Source: Subtercola endophyticus
GTDB taxonomy: Bacteria; Actinomycetota; Actinomycetes; Actinomycetales; Microbacteriaceae
NCBI RefSeq assembly: GCF_021044565.1
Contig: NZ_CP087997.1
Span: forward strand, 558,001 to 622,000
Direction of reading: 5' to 3'
DNA: 64,000 bases
Shown in pieces: positions 1 to 9,215 of this stretch; the first letter of the stretch is position 1; each line of letters begins with the position of its first letter. A program made the position numbers and the translations under genes. The notes below the pieces were generated by a model. It saw nothing but the letters and a program-made list of their open reading frames with translations, was not told the DNA's origin and did not search any database.

Positions 1-1627
1 GATCCGTTCGTTTACCGAGCGCGAGCCCGATCACGAACACCAGCCCGAGAATCATGTACGGCTCGAACGCGATCGTATAGAACTGGAAAATCGTGCGGTT
101 GATGTACAGCAGCCACGGGAGATACCCCGCGACCATGCCCATCAAGATGAGCCCGACCTGCCATTCGCGCTTTCTGATCAGCCGGTACACCAGGTAGAAA
201 ATGGCTGCGGTCGCTGCCCACCAGATGGCCGCGTTGCCGACCGAGGTGATGTTCGCGTAGCAGGTCTGCGCGCCGCAGTTGCCGGTGCCGTCGTTGAACG
301 TGCCCACGTACATCTGCGTCGGCCGGATCATGAACAGCCAGGTCAGCGGATTCGCCGCATACGGGTGCGGGTCGTGCTCGTTGACGTTGAAGTTGTACAC
401 CGACACCTCGAAGTGCCAGAAGTTCTGGATGACCAGCGGCACCCATGAGAGCGACCCCGTCCACGGCTTTCCGTCGGTCTGCGCCCAGTTTCGGTAGTAG
501 CCGCCGTTGGTGACGAACCAGCCGGTCCAGGTGACGAGGTAGCTCGCCAGATACAGCGGAACAGTGAGGATGACCGTGGCCACTCCCTGCTTCAAGATCG
601 AAGCGCTGAGCCAGAACGGAATGCCCGCGCGGCGGCGGGCCAGGGCATCCACCAGCACCGCGTACAGCACGAAGGCCACGAGAAAGTACAGCCCGGACCA
701 CTTCACCGCGCTGGCGAGGCCGAACGCCACGGCCGCCGCCATGAGCCACGGCCGCCACCACAGGGTCGGACCCCAGGTGGGCTCCCTGCCCTCGTCTTCG
801 CGCCGGGCGACCCAGGCCGCCAGGCGCCGCAGATGCCACTCGCGGTCGAGCAGCACCGCGCCGAAGCCGAGCAGCAGGAACAGCATCAGAATGCCGTCGA
901 GAATGCCTACCCGGCTCATCACGATGGCGTGACCGTCGATGGCGAACAAGAAGCCCGCGATGGTGCCGAGCAGCGTCGACTTGAAGAGCTTTGTGCCGAT
1001 CAGCGAGATCAGCAGCACGGCGAGAATGCCGCAGACCGCCACCGAGATGCGCCAGCCGAAAGCGTTCTGGGCGCCGAAGACGGCCTCGCCCATGGCGATG
1101 ATCCACTTGCCGAGGGGCGGATGCACGACGTAGCCCGGCGCGGTGGTGAACTGATTCACGTTTCCGGCCGCAAACGAGGGATCGACGCCCGACGGCCAGC
1201 TGCCCTCGTAGCCCAGGTGCAGCAGCGACCAGGCGTCTTTGACGTAGAAGGTCTCGTCGAACACGAGGCTCTGCGGGTTGCCGAGGTCGTACAAACGCAG
1301 CACGGCCGCGAGCAGGGTCACCGCGATGGGCCCGCCCCAGCGCCAGAGTCGTTGGCGGCCGGGGGTGTACATCAGCCGGGTCCACCATCGGTCGAGGCGG
1401 CTGCCGAGCGGTTCGCGGTAGTCGTAGTCGGGATCGATCGCGGCCCGCAGTGCGGCGGTGCGGTCGGCGCGAGCGGTGGTGGAGCCCGCCGCGGACTCGG
1501 CCGCCGCTGCGGCGTCTTCGGGCGTGATGCTCCAGGGCAGCGTATCGACGCCGGGCGCGCCGGAAGAGTCGCTATCGGGCGCCGGCACGGGCGGTTCTGA
1601 GTCGGTCGCTGGGCTCACCCGCCCCAT
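1..1627 (-). CDS. pmt: Protein O-mannosyltransferase (Pmt family), C-terminus cut by the window edge
   Basis: Membrane glycosyltransferase of the GT39 family, expected to transfer mannose from polyprenyl-phosphate-mannose to Ser/Thr of proteins during Sec export. The reading frame is on the minus strand and differs from a longer Arg-rich frame covering the same DNA. It gives a hydrophilic Ala/Ser/Asp-rich N-terminus of about 80 residues, a first membrane helix, then the family motif FDETFYVKDAW with the acidic pair on the first outer loop, and a series of further hydrophobic helices. The loop motif HPPLGKW and a Trp-rich loop are also seen. ATG at 1627 and an in-frame GTG at 1618 are both possible; neither has a clear ribosome binding site. 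The gene is divergent from rsmI, a common arrangement in Actinomycetota. About 540 codons are present and the last part lies outside the window. Confidence 0.9.
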   Translation of the reverse strand, partial: MGRVSPATDSEPPVPAPDSDSSGAPGVDTLPWSITPEDAAAAAESAAGSTTARADRTAALRAAIDPDYDYREPLGSRLDRWWTRLMYTPGRQRLWRWGGPIAVTLLAAVLRLYDLGNPQSLVFDETFYVKDAWSLLHLGYEGSWPSGVDPSFAAGNVNQFTTAPGYVVHPPLGKWIIAMGEAVFGAQNAFGWRISVAVCGILAVLLISLIGTKLFKSTLLGTIAGFLFAIDGHAIVMSRVGILDGILMLFLLLGFGAVLLDREWHLRRLAAWVARREDEGREPTWGPTLWWRPWLMAAAVAFGLASAVKWSGLYFLVAFVLYAVLVDALARRRAGIPFWLSASILKQGVATVILTVPLYLASYLVTWTGWFVTNGGYYRNWAQTDGKPWTGSLSWVPLVIQNFWHFEVSVYNFNVNEHDPHPYAANPLTWLFMIRPTQMYVGTFNDGTGNCGAQTCYANITSVGNAAIWWAATAAIFYLVYRLIRKREWQVGLILMGMVAGYLPWLLYINRTIFQFYTIAFEPYMILGLVFVIGLALGKRTD

Positions 1628-1709
1628 GCTATCCACATGAGGCTGCGAGGCCGATGGTGCACCGCGCTTCCTGTGCAAACTCTCGCCCATCACGAGGCTG
1701 TTGAACCAC

Positions 1710-1762
1710 CGTGCCGCTGCCGTGCGTCTGCCGTGCCGCTGCCGTGCCGCTGCCGTGCCGCT
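1710..1762. repeat. 11-bp tandem repeat between pmt and rsmI
   Basis: The unit CGTGCCGCTGC occurs nearly five times in a row, with the second copy slightly diverged. It lies in the divergent gap between pmt and rsmI, just before the palindrome at 1774-1846. No coding role is seen. Confidence 0.8.
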
Positions 1763-1773
1763 TCGATGCCCGC

Positions 1774-1846
1774 GGGAGAACGGTCGGAGCTGGCGCGATA
1801 TCCGGGCAATACGTGCCCATACCGGCTCTGCTCCGACCGTTCTCCC
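1774..1846. repeat. Palindromic element, 17-bp perfect inverted repeat with 39-nt loop
   Basis: Arms GGGAGAACGGTCGGAGC (1774-1790) and its exact reverse complement (1830-1846) enclose a 39-nt loop ending in GGCTCT. The right arm ends 24 nt before the rsmI ATG. The element resembles the one at 31980-32050: same 39-nt loop length, 23 of 39 loop bases equal without gaps, and the inner arm TCGGAGC shared. It has no T-run, so it does not look like a plain terminator. Confidence 0.8.
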
Positions 1847-1870
1847 ACCGGCATCCGGCACACTGGGCTC

Positions 1871-2731
1871 ATGATCATCCTTGCGGCCACCCCCATCGGC
1901 AACCTCAAGGATGCGTCGGTGCGCCTGATCGAGACGCTTGAGGCCGCCGAGGTGGTCGCCGCCGAAGACACCCGCGTCACAGCGAAGCTGCTGCGCGCCC
2001 TGGGCGTCGAGAACCGGCCGCGACTGATCGCGCTGCACGACCACAATGAGCGCGAGAAGTCCGCCGAACTCGTGGAGCTCGCGCGCACCACCGATCTCGT
2101 CGTGCTGAGCGACGCCGGCATGCCCACCGTCTCCGATCCCGGCTTTCACCTCGTGCAGGCCGCGGTGGCGGCGGGGGTGGATGTCACGATCATCCCCGGC
2201 CCGTCGGCCGTCGTGTCGGCGCTCGCCGTGTCGGGCCTTCCCACCGACCGTTTCACGTTCGAGGGCTTTCTGCCCCGCAAGCAGGGCGACCGGATGACCG
2301 TGCTCACCGATCTCGTGCGCGAGCGCCGCACCATGGTGTTCTTCGAGTCGCCGAACCGGCTCGCCGCGTCGCTGGCCGACATCGCCGCGGCCCTGGGCGA
2401 TGACCGGCGGGTCGCCGTGTGCCGCGAACTCACGAAACTCTACGAAGAGGTCAAGCGCGGGGGAGCGGCCTCCCTCGTGCGGTGGGCCGAGGCGGGCGTG
2501 AAGGGCGAGATCGTGCTCGTCGTCGCCGGTGCGGAGCCGCTGGAGGTCACCCTCGCCACCGGCCTCGCCCAAGTGCTCGAACTCGTCGCCGACGGGTCGC
2601 GCCTGAAAGACGCCTCTGCCGCCATCGCCGAGGCCACGGGGCTCAGCCGCCGCGACCTCTACGAGGCGGCGCTGCAGTCCCGCGCTACTTCTGCCGCTCC
2701 CGCCCGCCCCACTCGGCCCGCCGCCCCCTGA
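1871..2731 (+). CDS. rsmI: 16S rRNA (cytidine-1402-2'-O)-methyltransferase
   Basis: SAM-dependent methyltransferase of the tetrapyrrole-methylase fold that 2'-O-methylates C1402 in the decoding centre of 16S rRNA. The 286-residue protein starts with the family signature ATPIGNLKDAS, followed by AAEDTRVTAKLL, LSDAGMPTVSDPG and IIPGPSAVVSALAVSGLP, which form the SAM pocket, then GFLPRK and FFESPNRL. The open frame runs further upstream through repeat DNA to 1637, but the ATG at 1871 gives the canonical N-terminus. The C-terminus ends in an Ala/Pro-rich tail. It is divergent from pmt and appears to be transcribed alone. Confidence 0.95.
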   Translation: MIILAATPIGNLKDASVRLIETLEAAEVVAAEDTRVTAKLLRALGVENRPRLIALHDHNEREKSAELVELARTTDLVVLSDAGMPTVSDPGFHLVQAAVAAGVDVTIIPGPSAVVSALAVSGLPTDRFTFEGFLPRKQGDRMTVLTDLVRERRTMVFFESPNRLAASLADIAAALGDDRRVAVCRELTKLYEEVKRGGAASLVRWAEAGVKGEIVLVVAGAEPLEVTLATGLAQVLELVADGSRLKDASAAIAEATGLSRRDLYEAALQSRATSAAPARPTRPAAP

Positions 2732-2751
2732 CGCAGTCGGCCAATCGCGGT

Positions 2752-3338
2752 TCACAACCCGTCAGCTCGGGCCGAGAGCCACTCGGCGTGGCGATCCCGC
2801 AGCGTATCCCGTGCTGACGCCGTCGGCGCGATCGCATCACCTCCGCCGGGGTAGGGACCGTACAGCCACCCGACCGACTCGTCAGTCACGATGCAGCTAC
2901 CAGCCGCACCCTCGTCATTTGCGATCAATCGGATGAGGGCGGTCAGACCGCCCGAGCCGGCGAACGTCCGACTGACGCGGATGAACGACCGATCGTCTTT
3001 TTCATCATCAGGCTCGAGGGTTTTCCACAACCACGACTCGGGAAGGGCTCGCTTCGTCCAGCCGTGGGCGGCGTCTCGTCGGGGATAATCCTGTGCAAGC
3101 ACCATCAAGTTGCCGCCTCCGAACTCGTCGCGCAACTCATCGATGATGCAGCAATGGCGCCGAATAAGCTCTTGCCATTCCGCTCCCGTTTCGGCGTACT
3201 GCTTCGAATCGGCAGGCTGTGAAATCTCACCCATCGATCGCGAAGGTCGTGTTTGAGCAGGTACCGAATCGGGCGGGCCTCGCCCCATAGCCGCTTCCAG
3301 AGATCAGAAAGAGCGTCGGATCTAGATAAGTCGAGCAT
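2752..3338 (-). pseudogene. DUF3885-type protein broken by a single-base frameshift
   Basis: Two minus-strand frames join into one protein. The first, from ATG 3338, reads SDLWKRLWGEARPIRYLL and on to WVRFHSLP. The second, from about 3213 down to the stop at 2752, reads DSKQYAETGAEWQELI, continues through a central domain, and ends in YGPYPGGGDAIAP and WLSARADGL. The seam at about 3209-3213 is repaired by one extra G after the Pro codon, giving SLP-DSKQY, the order expected for this family. The C-terminal part resembles the conserved end of DUF3885 proteins, whose function is unknown. Either the gene is freshly inactivated or the base is a sequencing error. The second frame has an in-frame ATG at 3288, but translation from there would lack the first domain. 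Confidence 0.7.
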
Positions 3339-3445
3339 TCATCGAGTATATGGCGCTTCGCTCAACAGACGGCGAGGCGTCGCAGAACTCCACAGCCTCG
3401 TAACAGGGCGCCACCGGCATCCCCCGCGGCTTTAGGATGATCGGT

Positions 3446-5200
3446 ATGTCTGACGGCTCTTCGTTTTATATCACCACGCCCATTTTCTACGTGAATGACG
3501 TGCCCCACATCGGCCACGCCTACACCGAGGTGGCGGCCGATGTTCTCGCGCGCTGGCACCGTCAGGCCGGCGACGACACCTGGTTTCTCACGGGAACCGA
3601 CGAGCACGGGCAGAAGATTCTGCGCACCGCAACCGCCAACGGCGTCACGCCGAAAGAGTGGGCCGACCGCCTCGTCGAGACGGCCTGGCAGCCGCTCTTG
3701 AAGACCATCAACATCTCGAACGACGACTTCATCAGAACGACAGATGAGCGGCACGAGGTCAACGTGCAGCTCTTCTTGCAGCGCCTGTTCGACGCCGGCT
3801 ACATCTACACGGGCGAGTACGAGGGTGCCTACTGTGTGGGCTGTGAAGAGTACAAGCAGCCGAGCGACCTCATCGACGGCGTCGGGCAGTACGAGGGCCA
3901 GCAGGTCTGTGCCATCCATTCGATTCCCGTCGAACTGCTGCAAGAGCGCAACTACTTCTTTCGCATGAGCGACTTCACCCAGCCGCTGCTCGACCTCTAC
4001 GAGTCGAACCCCGACTTCGTGCAACCCGAAAGCGTGCGCAACGAGATCGTCAGCTTCGTCAAGCAGGGTCTCACCGACCTCTCCATCAGCCGGCAGACCT
4101 TCGACTGGGGCATCAAGGTGCCGTGGGACGACTCGCATGTCGTCTACGTCTGGTTCGACGCGCTGCTGAACTACATCACCGCGGCCGGGTACGGCTACGA
4201 CGACGAGCGCTTCGCCGAGCTCTGGCCGGCCACCCACATCGTCGGCAAAGACATCGCGCGCTTTCACGCCGTCATCTGGCCCGCCATGCTCATGGCTGCC
4301 GGCATCGAGGTGCCCAAGCAGGTGTTCGGCCACGGCTGGCTGCTGGTGGGCGGCGAGAAGATGTCCAAGTCGAAGCTCACCGGCATCGCGCCGAACCAGA
4401 TCACCGACACGTTCGGTTCAGACGCTTTTCGGTACTACTTCATGAGCGCCATCAACTTCGGCCAAGACGGCTCGTTCAGCTGGGAAGACCTCTCTGCCCG
4501 CTACCAGGCCGAGCTGGCGAACGGGTTCGGCAATCTCGCGTCTCGGGTGCTTGCACTGGTGAATCGCTACTTCGACGGCGAGATTCCCGATCCGGGAATC
4601 TCTGAGGGCGCCGACGAGCGCGTTCGCACCACCGAGCGCCGCGTGGCCGATGAGGCCGATGCCGCCATCTCGCGCCTGGCCATTCACGAAGCCCTTTCGG
4701 TGATCTGGCAGCTGGTCGACGAGCTGAACGGCTACATCACCGCCCAAGAGCCGTGGGCCCTGGCCAAGAAGCCTGAAATGCTCGACCGCCTGCAGACGGT
4801 TCTATTCACGGCCATCCGTGGCCTGGGCACGCTCGCCGTGCTGCTGTCGCCGGTGATTCCGGATGCCGCTGCCAAACTCTGGACAGCACTCGGCGGCGTC
4901 GGCGCCATCACCGACGTGCCGCTGCGCACCGCGTACCACTGGGAGACCGACGGAAAGGTCTGGCCGCTCGAGCCCTTGTTCCCGCGCATCGAGAACATCG
5001 ATGGCGCCGATGGCAGCGCGGCGGCAGCAGCGTCGAGCACGCCGAAGGCACCCTCGGGCGGCCGTGGTGGCGCCGGCAGCGGTGGCGCGGGCAGCGGCGG
5101 CAGCAGCGACGGCAACGGCAGCGGCGACACGAAGCGTGGCCCCGAGTCGCGCGATGCGGCCACCAAAGCTCCCGCAGTGCACGTTGCTCCCGCATCCTGA
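3446..5200 (+). CDS. metG: Methionyl-tRNA synthetase
   Basis: Class I aminoacyl-tRNA synthetase that charges initiator and elongator tRNA-Met in the cytoplasm. The Rossmann fold opens with YITTPIFYVNDVPHIGHAYT, including the HIGH-class signature. A zinc-type insert follows with CVGC and later CAIH. The nucleotide-binding loop GEKMSKSKL is intact, followed by the helical anticodon-binding domain. The last 60 or so residues are a Gly/Ser/Ala-rich tail, not the tRNA-binding EMAP domain. ATG 3446 is chosen over ATG 3437 because AGGA at 3434-3437 sits eight bases ahead; the same bases could instead be a -10 box (TAGGAT) for a nearly leaderless transcript. It heads the metG-tatD-rsmA run. Confidence 0.96.
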   Translation: MSDGSSFYITTPIFYVNDVPHIGHAYTEVAADVLARWHRQAGDDTWFLTGTDEHGQKILRTATANGVTPKEWADRLVETAWQPLLKTINISNDDFIRTTDERHEVNVQLFLQRLFDAGYIYTGEYEGAYCVGCEEYKQPSDLIDGVGQYEGQQVCAIHSIPVELLQERNYFFRMSDFTQPLLDLYESNPDFVQPESVRNEIVSFVKQGLTDLSISRQTFDWGIKVPWDDSHVVYVWFDALLNYITAAGYGYDDERFAELWPATHIVGKDIARFHAVIWPAMLMAAGIEVPKQVFGHGWLLVGGEKMSKSKLTGIAPNQITDTFGSDAFRYYFMSAINFGQDGSFSWEDLSARYQAELANGFGNLASRVLALVNRYFDGEIPDPGISEGADERVRTTERRVADEADAAISRLAIHEALSVIWQLVDELNGYITAQEPWALAKKPEMLDRLQTVLFTAIRGLGTLAVLLSPVIPDAAAKLWTALGGVGAITDVPLRTAYHWETDGKVWPLEPLFPRIENIDGADGSAAAAASSTPKAPSGGRGGAGSGGAGSGGSSDGNGSGDTKRGPESRDAATKAPAVHVAPAS

Positions 5201-5269
5201 ACCGCATCTCGAAGGATGGCCGCGGCGGGGCCACCCGGCGAAACCACTGCGCCCCGTTAAGCTCGAACC

Positions 5270-6187
5270 ATGAGTGAAGGTTCGCCGTACATCCGCCAGC
5301 GCGACGCGTCGCCGGGCCGCGACCTCAGCTACCCGCCGCTTCCGCCCGCGCTGACGGTGCCCGTCTACGACAACCACACGCACTTAGAAATTGCCGATGG
5401 CGACGAACCACTGAGCTACCGCGAGCACCTCGACCGGGCATCCAGTGTCGGCGTACGCGGAGTCGTTCAGGTCGGCGGCGACGTCGAGACCTCACGGTGG
5501 TCGGCCGAACAAGCGCTGCGCGAGCCGCGGATGCTCGCCGCCGTCGCCCTGCACCCCAACGAGGCTCCCGTCTACGACCTGGCGGGCGGCCTCGACGACG
5601 CCCTGGCCGTGATCGCCGAGCTCGCCACCCGGCCGCGCGTCGCCGCCATCGGCGAGACCGGGCTCGACTTCTTTCGAACGACGGGCGACGAGGCCATCGC
5701 GGCCCAGTACCGGTCGTTCGAGGCGCACATCGAGATCGCCAAAGAGAACAATCTCGCCATGCAGATTCACGACCGTGATGCACATGCCGAGGTCATCGCC
5801 ACCCTGAAACGAGTTGGCGCGCCCGAGCGCACGGTCTTCCACTGCTTCTCCGGCGACGCCGAGCTGGCTGAGATCTGCGCCGAGAACGGCTGGTACATGT
5901 CGTTCGCCGGCAACGTGACGTTCAAGAACGCCGGCAACCTGCGCGAGGCGCTCGAGGTCGCTCCGCGCAATCTGCTGCTGGTCGAGACGGATGCGCCGTT
6001 TCTCACCCCTGTGCCGAACCGCGGCCGGCCGAATGCGCCGTACCTGATTCCGTACACCTTGCGCGCGATGGCCGACCACCTCGGAACCGACGCTTCGATG
6101 CTCGCGGCGCAGATCTCGTCGAACACCGAGCTCGTCTACGGCTCGTGGAATGCCGAGCCCGTCGTCTTGCCCGACTGGAACGACTGA
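5270..6187 (+). CDS. tatD: TatD-family metal-dependent deoxyribonuclease
   Basis: TIM-barrel metallohydrolase of the TatD family, active on DNA ends in characterised members. The metal ligands are visible in order: YDNHTHLE near residue 34, GETGLDFF, MQIHDRDAH, HCFSG and ETDAPFLTP. The N-terminus has about 30 extra residues before the first metal motif. Length is 305 residues. The stop codon TGA overlaps the ATG of rsmA (TGATG at 6185-6189), so the two are probably translationally coupled. The metG-tatD-rsmA-ispE order is widely conserved in Actinomycetota. Confidence 0.93.
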   Translation: MSEGSPYIRQRDASPGRDLSYPPLPPALTVPVYDNHTHLEIADGDEPLSYREHLDRASSVGVRGVVQVGGDVETSRWSAEQALREPRMLAAVALHPNEAPVYDLAGGLDDALAVIAELATRPRVAAIGETGLDFFRTTGDEAIAAQYRSFEAHIEIAKENNLAMQIHDRDAHAEVIATLKRVGAPERTVFHCFSGDAELAEICAENGWYMSFAGNVTFKNAGNLREALEVAPRNLLLVETDAPFLTPVPNRGRPNAPYLIPYTLRAMADHLGTDASMLAAQISSNTELVYGSWNAEPVVLPDWND

Positions 6188-7386
6188 TGCCCGCCGATTC
6201 TGCCGAGAAGCCCGCCAGGCCCGACAAGCCTGCCAGGCCCGAGAAGCCCGCCAGGCCCGATAAGCCTGTCAGGCCCGATAAGCCCGAACGGCCCGCCAAG
6301 ACCCGAAATACTCCCTCGGCCCGAGCCCGTCGTCGTGCCGCCGCCGCGGAGGAGGCTGATCCGCCGCCCGCACGGTCCGCCGCCGCTGAGGCCGGCAGCA
6401 CCCCGCCGCAATCGCGCGCCACCACATCACCCGCCGCCCAACCACGAGCCGCCAAACCACCCGCCGCCCAACCGCGCGCCACCACACCGCCCGCCGCCCA
6501 ACCGCCCGCCGCCACTTCACCCGCCACGCAGCCTGCCGACAAGGGCGTCTTGCTCGGCCCCGCCGAGGTGCGCGACCTCGCCGAATTGCTGAACCTCACC
6601 CCCACCAAAAAGCTCGGCCAGAACTTCGTCATCGACGGCAACTCGGTGCGCCGCATCGTGCGCATCGCGGGTGTGCAGCCCGGCGAGACCGTGGTCGAGA
6701 TCGGCCCGGGCCTCGGCTCGCTCACCCTCGGCCTGCTCGAGATGGGCGCCGAAGTCATCGCCGTCGAGATCGACAAGCGCCTCGCCGAACAGCTCCCGCT
6801 CACGGTGAACATGCTGCAACCGGATGCCCGGCTCACCGTCATCCGCGACGACGCCTTGCGCGTCTTCTCTCTTCCCGGCGCACCCACCCGCCTGGTGGCG
6901 AACCTGCCGTACAACATCTCCGTACCCGTGCTGCTGCACTTTCTCGAGCACTTCTGGGGAATTCTCTCGGGCGTCGTGATGGTGCAAGCCGAAGTCGGTC
7001 ACCGCATCGCCGCGCCGCCCGGGTCGAAGGTCTACGGCAGTCCGAGCGTCAAGGCCGCCTGGTACGGAACCTGGCGAACGGCAGGCTCGGTAAGCCGCCA
7101 GGTGTTCTGGCCGGTTCCGAACGTCGACTCGGTGCTCGTGGCGTTCGAGCGTTCGAACACGAGTCTGGCCAGCGAAGAGCTGCGCATCGCGACGTTCGCC
7201 CTGGTCGACGCGGCGTTTCAGCAGCGCCGCAAGATGCTGCGCCAGTCCCTGTCGAGCGTGTTCGGCGATTCGAAGACCGCGGCGGAGATCATCCAGGCCG
7301 CGGGCGTCGACCCGACGTCACGCGGCGAGCAGTTGACGGTGCACGACTTTCTGGCCATCGCCGAGGAGGCGCTGCGCGAAGACTGA
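6187..7386 (+). CDS. rsmA: 16S rRNA (adenine-1518/1519-N6)-dimethyltransferase with a long repetitive N-terminal extension
   Basis: KsgA-type enzyme that dimethylates two adjacent adenines in helix 45 of 16S rRNA during 30S maturation. The catalytic part starts near residue 121 (LLGPAEVRDLAELL) and carries KLGQNFVID, the SAM loop VVEIGPGLGSLT, and the catalytic NLPYNIS. It then runs to a normal C-terminus at residue 399. The first 120 residues are unusual: about five KPARPD-type hexapeptides (DNA repeats at 6208-6300), then an Arg/Ala patch, then Pro/Ala repeats of the AAQPRA kind. The ATG at 6187 overlaps the tatD stop, which favours it. An internal TTG near 6550 would give a family-length protein. 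Confidence 0.93.
   Translation: MPADSAEKPARPDKPARPEKPARPDKPVRPDKPERPAKTRNTPSARARRRAAAAEEADPPPARSAAAEAGSTPPQSRATTSPAAQPRAAKPPAAQPRATTPPAAQPPAATSPATQPADKGVLLGPAEVRDLAELLNLTPTKKLGQNFVIDGNSVRRIVRIAGVQPGETVVEIGPGLGSLTLGLLEMGAEVIAVEIDKRLAEQLPLTVNMLQPDARLTVIRDDALRVFSLPGAPTRLVANLPYNISVPVLLHFLEHFWGILSGVVMVQAEVGHRIAAPPGSKVYGSPSVKAAWYGTWRTAGSVSRQVFWPVPNVDSVLVAFERSNTSLASEELRIATFALVDAAFQQRRKMLRQSLSSVFGDSKTAAEIIQAAGVDPTSRGEQLTVHDFLAIAEEALRED
6208..6300 (+). repeat. 18-bp tandem repeat inside the rsmA N-terminal coding region
   Basis: About five copies of an 18-bp unit containing AAGCCCGCCAGGCCCGA encode Lys-Pro-Ala-Arg-Pro-Asp/Glu hexapeptides. Because the unit is a multiple of three, copy number can change without a frameshift. 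Confidence 0.8.
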
Positions 7387-7416
7387 GGCCAGCGGCGACG
7401 CCGGCCCCGGGCATCC

Positions 7417-7432
7417 GCTCGCCGCGGCGAGC
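7417..7432. repeat. 16-bp perfect palindrome between rsmA and ispE
   Basis: GCTCGCCGCGGCGAGC is self-complementary with no loop. It lies in the 142-bp gap after rsmA and is followed by short repeats of CGCGCCCAG. There is no T-run. A -10-like TAGGTT at about 7517-7522 sits just before the ispE ATG, which suggests a leaderless or very short-leader ispE transcript. Confidence 0.5.
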
Positions 7433-7528
7433 ACCGTGCCCAGCCACCGCGCCCAGCCATCGCGCCCAGGCACTTAGCACACCGCAACGAGCGATAAACG
7501 TGAGCCGCTGCTGGGCTAGGTTAAATGC

Positions 7529-8464
7529 ATGACAGTGAACACGGGTCTCCGAACGGTTCATGTCAGGGCCCCGGGCAAGATCAACGTCTTCTTGAAGGTC
7601 GGGGCCGTCATGGACGACGGTTACCACGACGTCGCCACCGCCTACCAGGCCGTCTCGCTGTACGAAGATGTGCGCGCCTACCAGGCCGACGACTTCTCGG
7701 TGTCGTTCAGCGGGCCCATCGACACGAGCGAACTGGTGACCGACGGGTCGAACCTCGCCATTCGCGCGGCACGCATGGCCGCGCACAAGGCGGGCTATCG
7801 CGGGGGAGTGCACCTCGAAATCGTCAAGAACGTGCCCATCGCCGGCGGCATGGGCGGCGGGTCGGCGGATGCCGCGGCCACCCTCCTGGCCTGCGACACC
7901 CTCTGGGGCACCGAGCTCGGCCGTGAAGAGCTGCTGCTGCTCGCTGCCCGCCTGGGAGCCGACGTTCCGTTCGCCTTCACGGGCGGAACGGCCATCGGCA
8001 CCGGCCGCGGCGACCAGCTGAGCCCCGCGCTGGCCAAGGGAACCTTCCAGTGGGTGCTCGCCCTCGCCGACTTCGGCTCGAGCACACCCGAGGTCTACCG
8101 CGAACTCGACCGGCACCGTGACCGGCACGCGCAAGACATCTTTCCGGCGCAGATGCAGCCGTCGGTCGATGCGGATGTTCTGCAGGCCCTTCGCGCCGGC
8201 GACCCCCACATGCTGGCGGAGTCGCTCTACAACGACCTGCAGGCCCCGGCGCTGCACCTCGCGCCCTCGCTCGCGAAGGTGCTCGAACTCGGCGAGGCGA
8301 ACGGTGCGCTCGCGGGAATCGTCTCGGGCTCCGGACCGACGGTCGCGTTCCTCGCGGCCGACCTCGACGGCGCCCTCGAGCTGCAGATCGCCCTCTCGGC
8401 CGCGCGCTACACCGTCGTGCGGGCCACCGGCCCCGTACACGGCGCCCGCGTCATCTCCGACTGA
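7529..8464 (+). CDS. ispE: 4-diphosphocytidyl-2-C-methyl-D-erythritol kinase
   Basis: GHMP kinase of the non-mevalonate isoprenoid pathway; it phosphorylates the 2-hydroxyl of CDP-methylerythritol using ATP. The 311-residue protein shows [13 protein letters not shown] near residue 13, the GHMP ATP loop [15 protein letters not shown] near residue 105, and the C-terminal [13 protein letters not shown]. The ATG at 7529 has no clear Shine-Dalgarno sequence and follows a TAGGTT -10-like box by a few bases. It follows rsmA in the same direction. Confidence 0.95.
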   Translation: MTVNTGLRTVHVRAPGKINVFLKVGAVMDDGYHDVATAYQAVSLYEDVRAYQADDFSVSFSGPIDTSELVTDGSNLAIRAARMAAHKAGYRGGVHLEIVKNVPIAGGMGGGSADAAATLLACDTLWGTELGREELLLLAARLGADVPFAFTGGTAIGTGRGDQLSPALAKGTFQWVLALADFGSSTPEVYRELDRHRDRHAQDIFPAQMQPSVDADVLQALRAGDPHMLAESLYNDLQAPALHLAPSLAKVLELGEANGALAGIVSGSGPTVAFLAADLDGALELQIALSAARYTVVRATGPVHGARVISD

Positions 8465-8532
8465 CCGCTCCGCCCACCCGTCCGCCCCACCGGCCCCCCA
8501 CCCCGTCCCGTCCCGCCCCGTCGCTTGGGTAG

Positions 8533-8613
8533 CCGCGGTACTTTGGCGCGTCCGCGGTAGTTCGAACTACCGCGCGCGCGCCGAATCACCGCGCGCGCGC
8601 CAAACCACCGCAG
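8533..8613. repeat. Nested palindromic element between ispE and apt
   Basis: A 22-bp perfect palindrome with centre GTTCGAAC lies at 8553-8574. It is flanked by a second, imperfect inverted pair: CCGCGGTACTTTGGCGCG (8533-8550) against about 8595-8613. The right side also carries a direct repeat of ACCGCGCGCGCGCC. It lies between two converging genes (ispE stop 8464, apt stop 8644), so a bidirectional transcription end is plausible, though no T-run is present. Confidence 0.7.
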
Positions 8614-8643
8614 GTGCGGCGCGAGGAAGCGGCGCGAGGTAGG

Positions 8644-9177
8644 TCAGTCGATGGGGAGCAGGGCGTTGACGGGGTAGCCGGGCACGGCGGCGCGGCCGTC
8701 GAGGGCGGTGAGCTCGATGGCGACGCCGAGCCCCGTCACGATGTAACCCGCGCGCTCGAGCAGACGGATGGCCGCCGCCATCGTTCCGCCGGTGGCGAGT
8801 ACATCGTCGAGCACGTAGACCCGCGAGCCGGGCGCCAGCGCGTCGGGCTGCAGTTCGATGGTGGCGGTGCCGTATTCGAGGTCGTACGTCTCCGCGAGCA
8901 CGGCACCCGGAAGTTTTCCGGCCTTGCGAATGGGAAACACGCCGATACCCCGGCGAAGTGCCGCCGCCGAGGCGAACAGAAACCCTCGGGCCTCGACGCC
9001 GACCACGGCATCGACATCGTTCGGAATAGCCTCGAGCAGAGCATCCGTCACCGCCGACAGCGACGGCCCATGGGCCATCACCGCCGTCAAGTCGCGAAAC
9101 AGGATGCCCGGTTCAGGAAAATCGGGCGTGGTGGTCATTCGGGCGCTGATCAGCTCGCCGATGCTCGTAGTCGTCAC
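8644..9177 (-). CDS. apt: Adenine phosphoribosyltransferase
   Basis: Purine-salvage enzyme that makes AMP from adenine and PRPP. The 177-residue protein shows PDFPEPGILFRDLT near residue 19, the family segment GVEARGFLFASAAA, and the PRPP loop VYVLDDVLATGGTMAAA. No extra domains are present. It is divergent from the ABC-F gene, with only 38 bp between the two starts. Confidence 0.95.
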   Translation of the reverse strand: MTTTSIGELISARMTTTPDFPEPGILFRDLTAVMAHGPSLSAVTDALLEAIPNDVDAVVGVEARGFLFASAAALRRGIGVFPIRKAGKLPGAVLAETYDLEYGTATIELQPDALAPGSRVYVLDDVLATGGTMAAAIRLLERAGYIVTGLGVAIELTALDGRAAVPGYPVNALLPID

Positions 9178-9215
9178 CGGTCAACGCTACCCCGCCGGTG
9201 TGGTCAACTTGAGTC

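Noticed and set aside
12..1388. Long minus-strand frame, Arg/Ala/Gly/His-rich
   Set aside because: It is a shadow; the frame next to it encodes the canonical Pmt protein with FDETFYVKDAW and membrane helices.
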